Source: Palsa-461 sp963768185 (lineage in GTDB: Bacteria > Actinomycetota > Acidimicrobiia > Acidimicrobiales > RAAP-2). Taken from it: a stretch of DNA of 64,000 bases. The position numbers and the translations under genes were made by a program. This document shows, piece by piece, positions 63,319 through 64,000 of this stretch; the first letter of the stretch is position 1; every line of letters starts with the position of its first letter. The notes under the pieces were generated by a model. The model did no database searches. It was not told the DNA's origin and saw only the letters and a program-made list of their open reading frames with translations. Location of the stretch: NCBI GenBank assembly GCA_963768185.1, contig CAVYGS010000001.1, positions 186,001-250,000 on the forward strand. The letters run 5' to 3'.

Positions 63319-64000
63319 ATGGCCGAGCTTCCCACGGGAACCGTTACCTTCCTTTTCACCGACATCGAGGGTTCGACACGCCGGTGGGAGGCGGACCCCG
63401 AGACCATGGCGTCGGAGCTCGCGCTCCACGACGACGTCTTGCGATCGGTGATCGAGGGACACGGTGGCTGGGTGTTCAAGCACACCGGCGACGGGGTGTG
63501 CGCGGCGTTCTCCTCGGCCGGCGCGGCCCTTGACGCTGCGATCGACGCCCAGCGGGTGCTTGGGTTGCCGGTCCGCATGGGGGTGGCCACCGGGGAAGCC
63601 AGAGCTCGCGACGGTGATTATTTCGGGCCGGCGCTCAATCGGGCGGCCCGGGTGATGTCGGCCGGCCACGGCGGCCAGATTCTGGTGGCGGCGTCCACCG
63701 CCGCGTTGGTCGACGGCCTGGAGCTCGTCGATCTAGGTGAGCACCGCCTCCGGGACCTCTCCGGCGCCACCCGGTTGTTCCAGGTGCGGGCCCAGGGTTT
63801 GGAGACGAGGTTCGCACCGCTGCGCACTCTCGAAGCCGTTCCGGGGAACTTGCCGGTGCAATCGTCCAGCTTCGTTGGCCGGGACACCGAGGTGAAAGAG
63901 CTCTGCGAGCTGGTGCTGGCCCATCGGTTGTTGACACTCACCGGTGTGGGGGGTGTCGGCAAGACCCGCCTGGCCGTCCAGGTGGCAGCCGAGCTGGTGG
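63319..64000 (+). CDS. Class III nucleotide cyclase fused to a STAND-type ATPase (partial, runs off the right edge)
   Basis: Open from ATG 63319 to the last base without a stop. The N-terminal 165 residues are a class III cyclase: TVTFLFTDIEGSTRRWE (first metal Asp), KHTGDGVCAAFSSAG (second metal Asp) and GPALNRAARVMSAGHG (Asn and Arg of the catalytic site). From about residue 185, SSFVGRDTEVKELCELVL leads into the Walker A LTLTGVGGVGKTRLAVQVAA, the start of an NB-ARC/AAA domain. Large actinobacterial proteins of this kind usually go on to TPR repeats or a LuxR end. The cyclase at the left of the window is of another class, with a hydrolase domain. Confidence 0.9.
   Translation, partial: MAELPTGTVTFLFTDIEGSTRRWEADPETMASELALHDDVLRSVIEGHGGWVFKHTGDGVCAAFSSAGAALDAAIDAQRVLGLPVRMGVATGEARARDGDYFGPALNRAARVMSAGHGGQILVAASTAALVDGLELVDLGEHRLRDLSGATRLFQVRAQGLETRFAPLRTLEAVPGNLPVQSSSFVGRDTEVKELCELVLAHRLLTLTGVGGVGKTRLAVQVAAELV

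Overview
The window is chromosomal DNA of a high-GC actinobacterium. The order polA - rpsA - coaE - uvrB - uvrA - nadA - uvrC - rapZ - yvcK - gap - pgk - tpiA - secG is an actinobacterial housekeeping backbone. An AftD-type arabinofuranosyltransferase, a PdtaR-like ANTAR regulator and frequent GTG starts preceded directly by a TAnnnT -10 box fit that assignment. A member of the Acidimicrobiia is my best guess. That is inference, because no rRNA gene is present.

Layout. 1-1.2 kb: a glycosyltransferase/TPR gene leaving the left edge. 1.5-7.65 kb: a small integrative element (tyrosine integrase, excisionase-like HTH protein, two XRE regulators, RepA-like AAA ATPase, terminase-like gene) ending beside tRNA-Leu(CAA). 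Its left end has replaced the 5' half of an adenylate cyclase gene. 7.7-14.5 kb: cupin, secreted beta-propeller, ECF sigma/anti-sigma pair, PhyH dioxygenase, MFS transporter and a MenC-like enolase-superfamily enzyme. 14.5-19.8 kb: coiled-coil protein, PdtaR-like regulator, polA, rpsA. 19.8-37.3 kb: an envelope-glycan locus (two GT-C enzymes, a GT4, a mutase-like FAD protein, DMT exporter, methyltransferase, SGNH protein, two acyltransferases, AftD) lying between rpsA and coaE. 37.3-54.1 kb: coaE, the uvr genes, nadA, rapZ-yvcK, the triose-phosphate glycolysis genes, secG and a peptide-binding lipoprotein. 54.2-59.7 kb: a second integrative element in tRNA-Leu(GAG), with a serine recombinase, a VapBC-like pair, two unrecognised cargo genes, a palindrome-rich non-coding segment and a 15-bp direct repeat at both ends. 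A relic of another serine recombinase abuts its right end. 60-64 kb: Tat-exported haem peroxidase, PilZ protein and a cyclase/STAND-type regulator leaving the right edge.

Sequence quality. Several conserved genes (uvrA, uvrC, rapZ, yvcK, nadA and some glycan genes) are interrupted by single-base frameshifts, nearly all of them +1 insertions, while long genes between them are intact. I annotate each as one gene across its full span. In every case the corrected length is a multiple of three, which favours local consensus errors over real decay.

Most unusual feature. The second element's serine recombinase finishes its reading frame inside the host tRNA gene (stop codon in the antisense of the T-arm). 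If the element circularised through the 15-bp core, the same frame would run 42 codons further. Together with the relic recombinase ending at the other core copy, this points to a family of tRNA-targeting serine-recombinase elements that stack in tandem.
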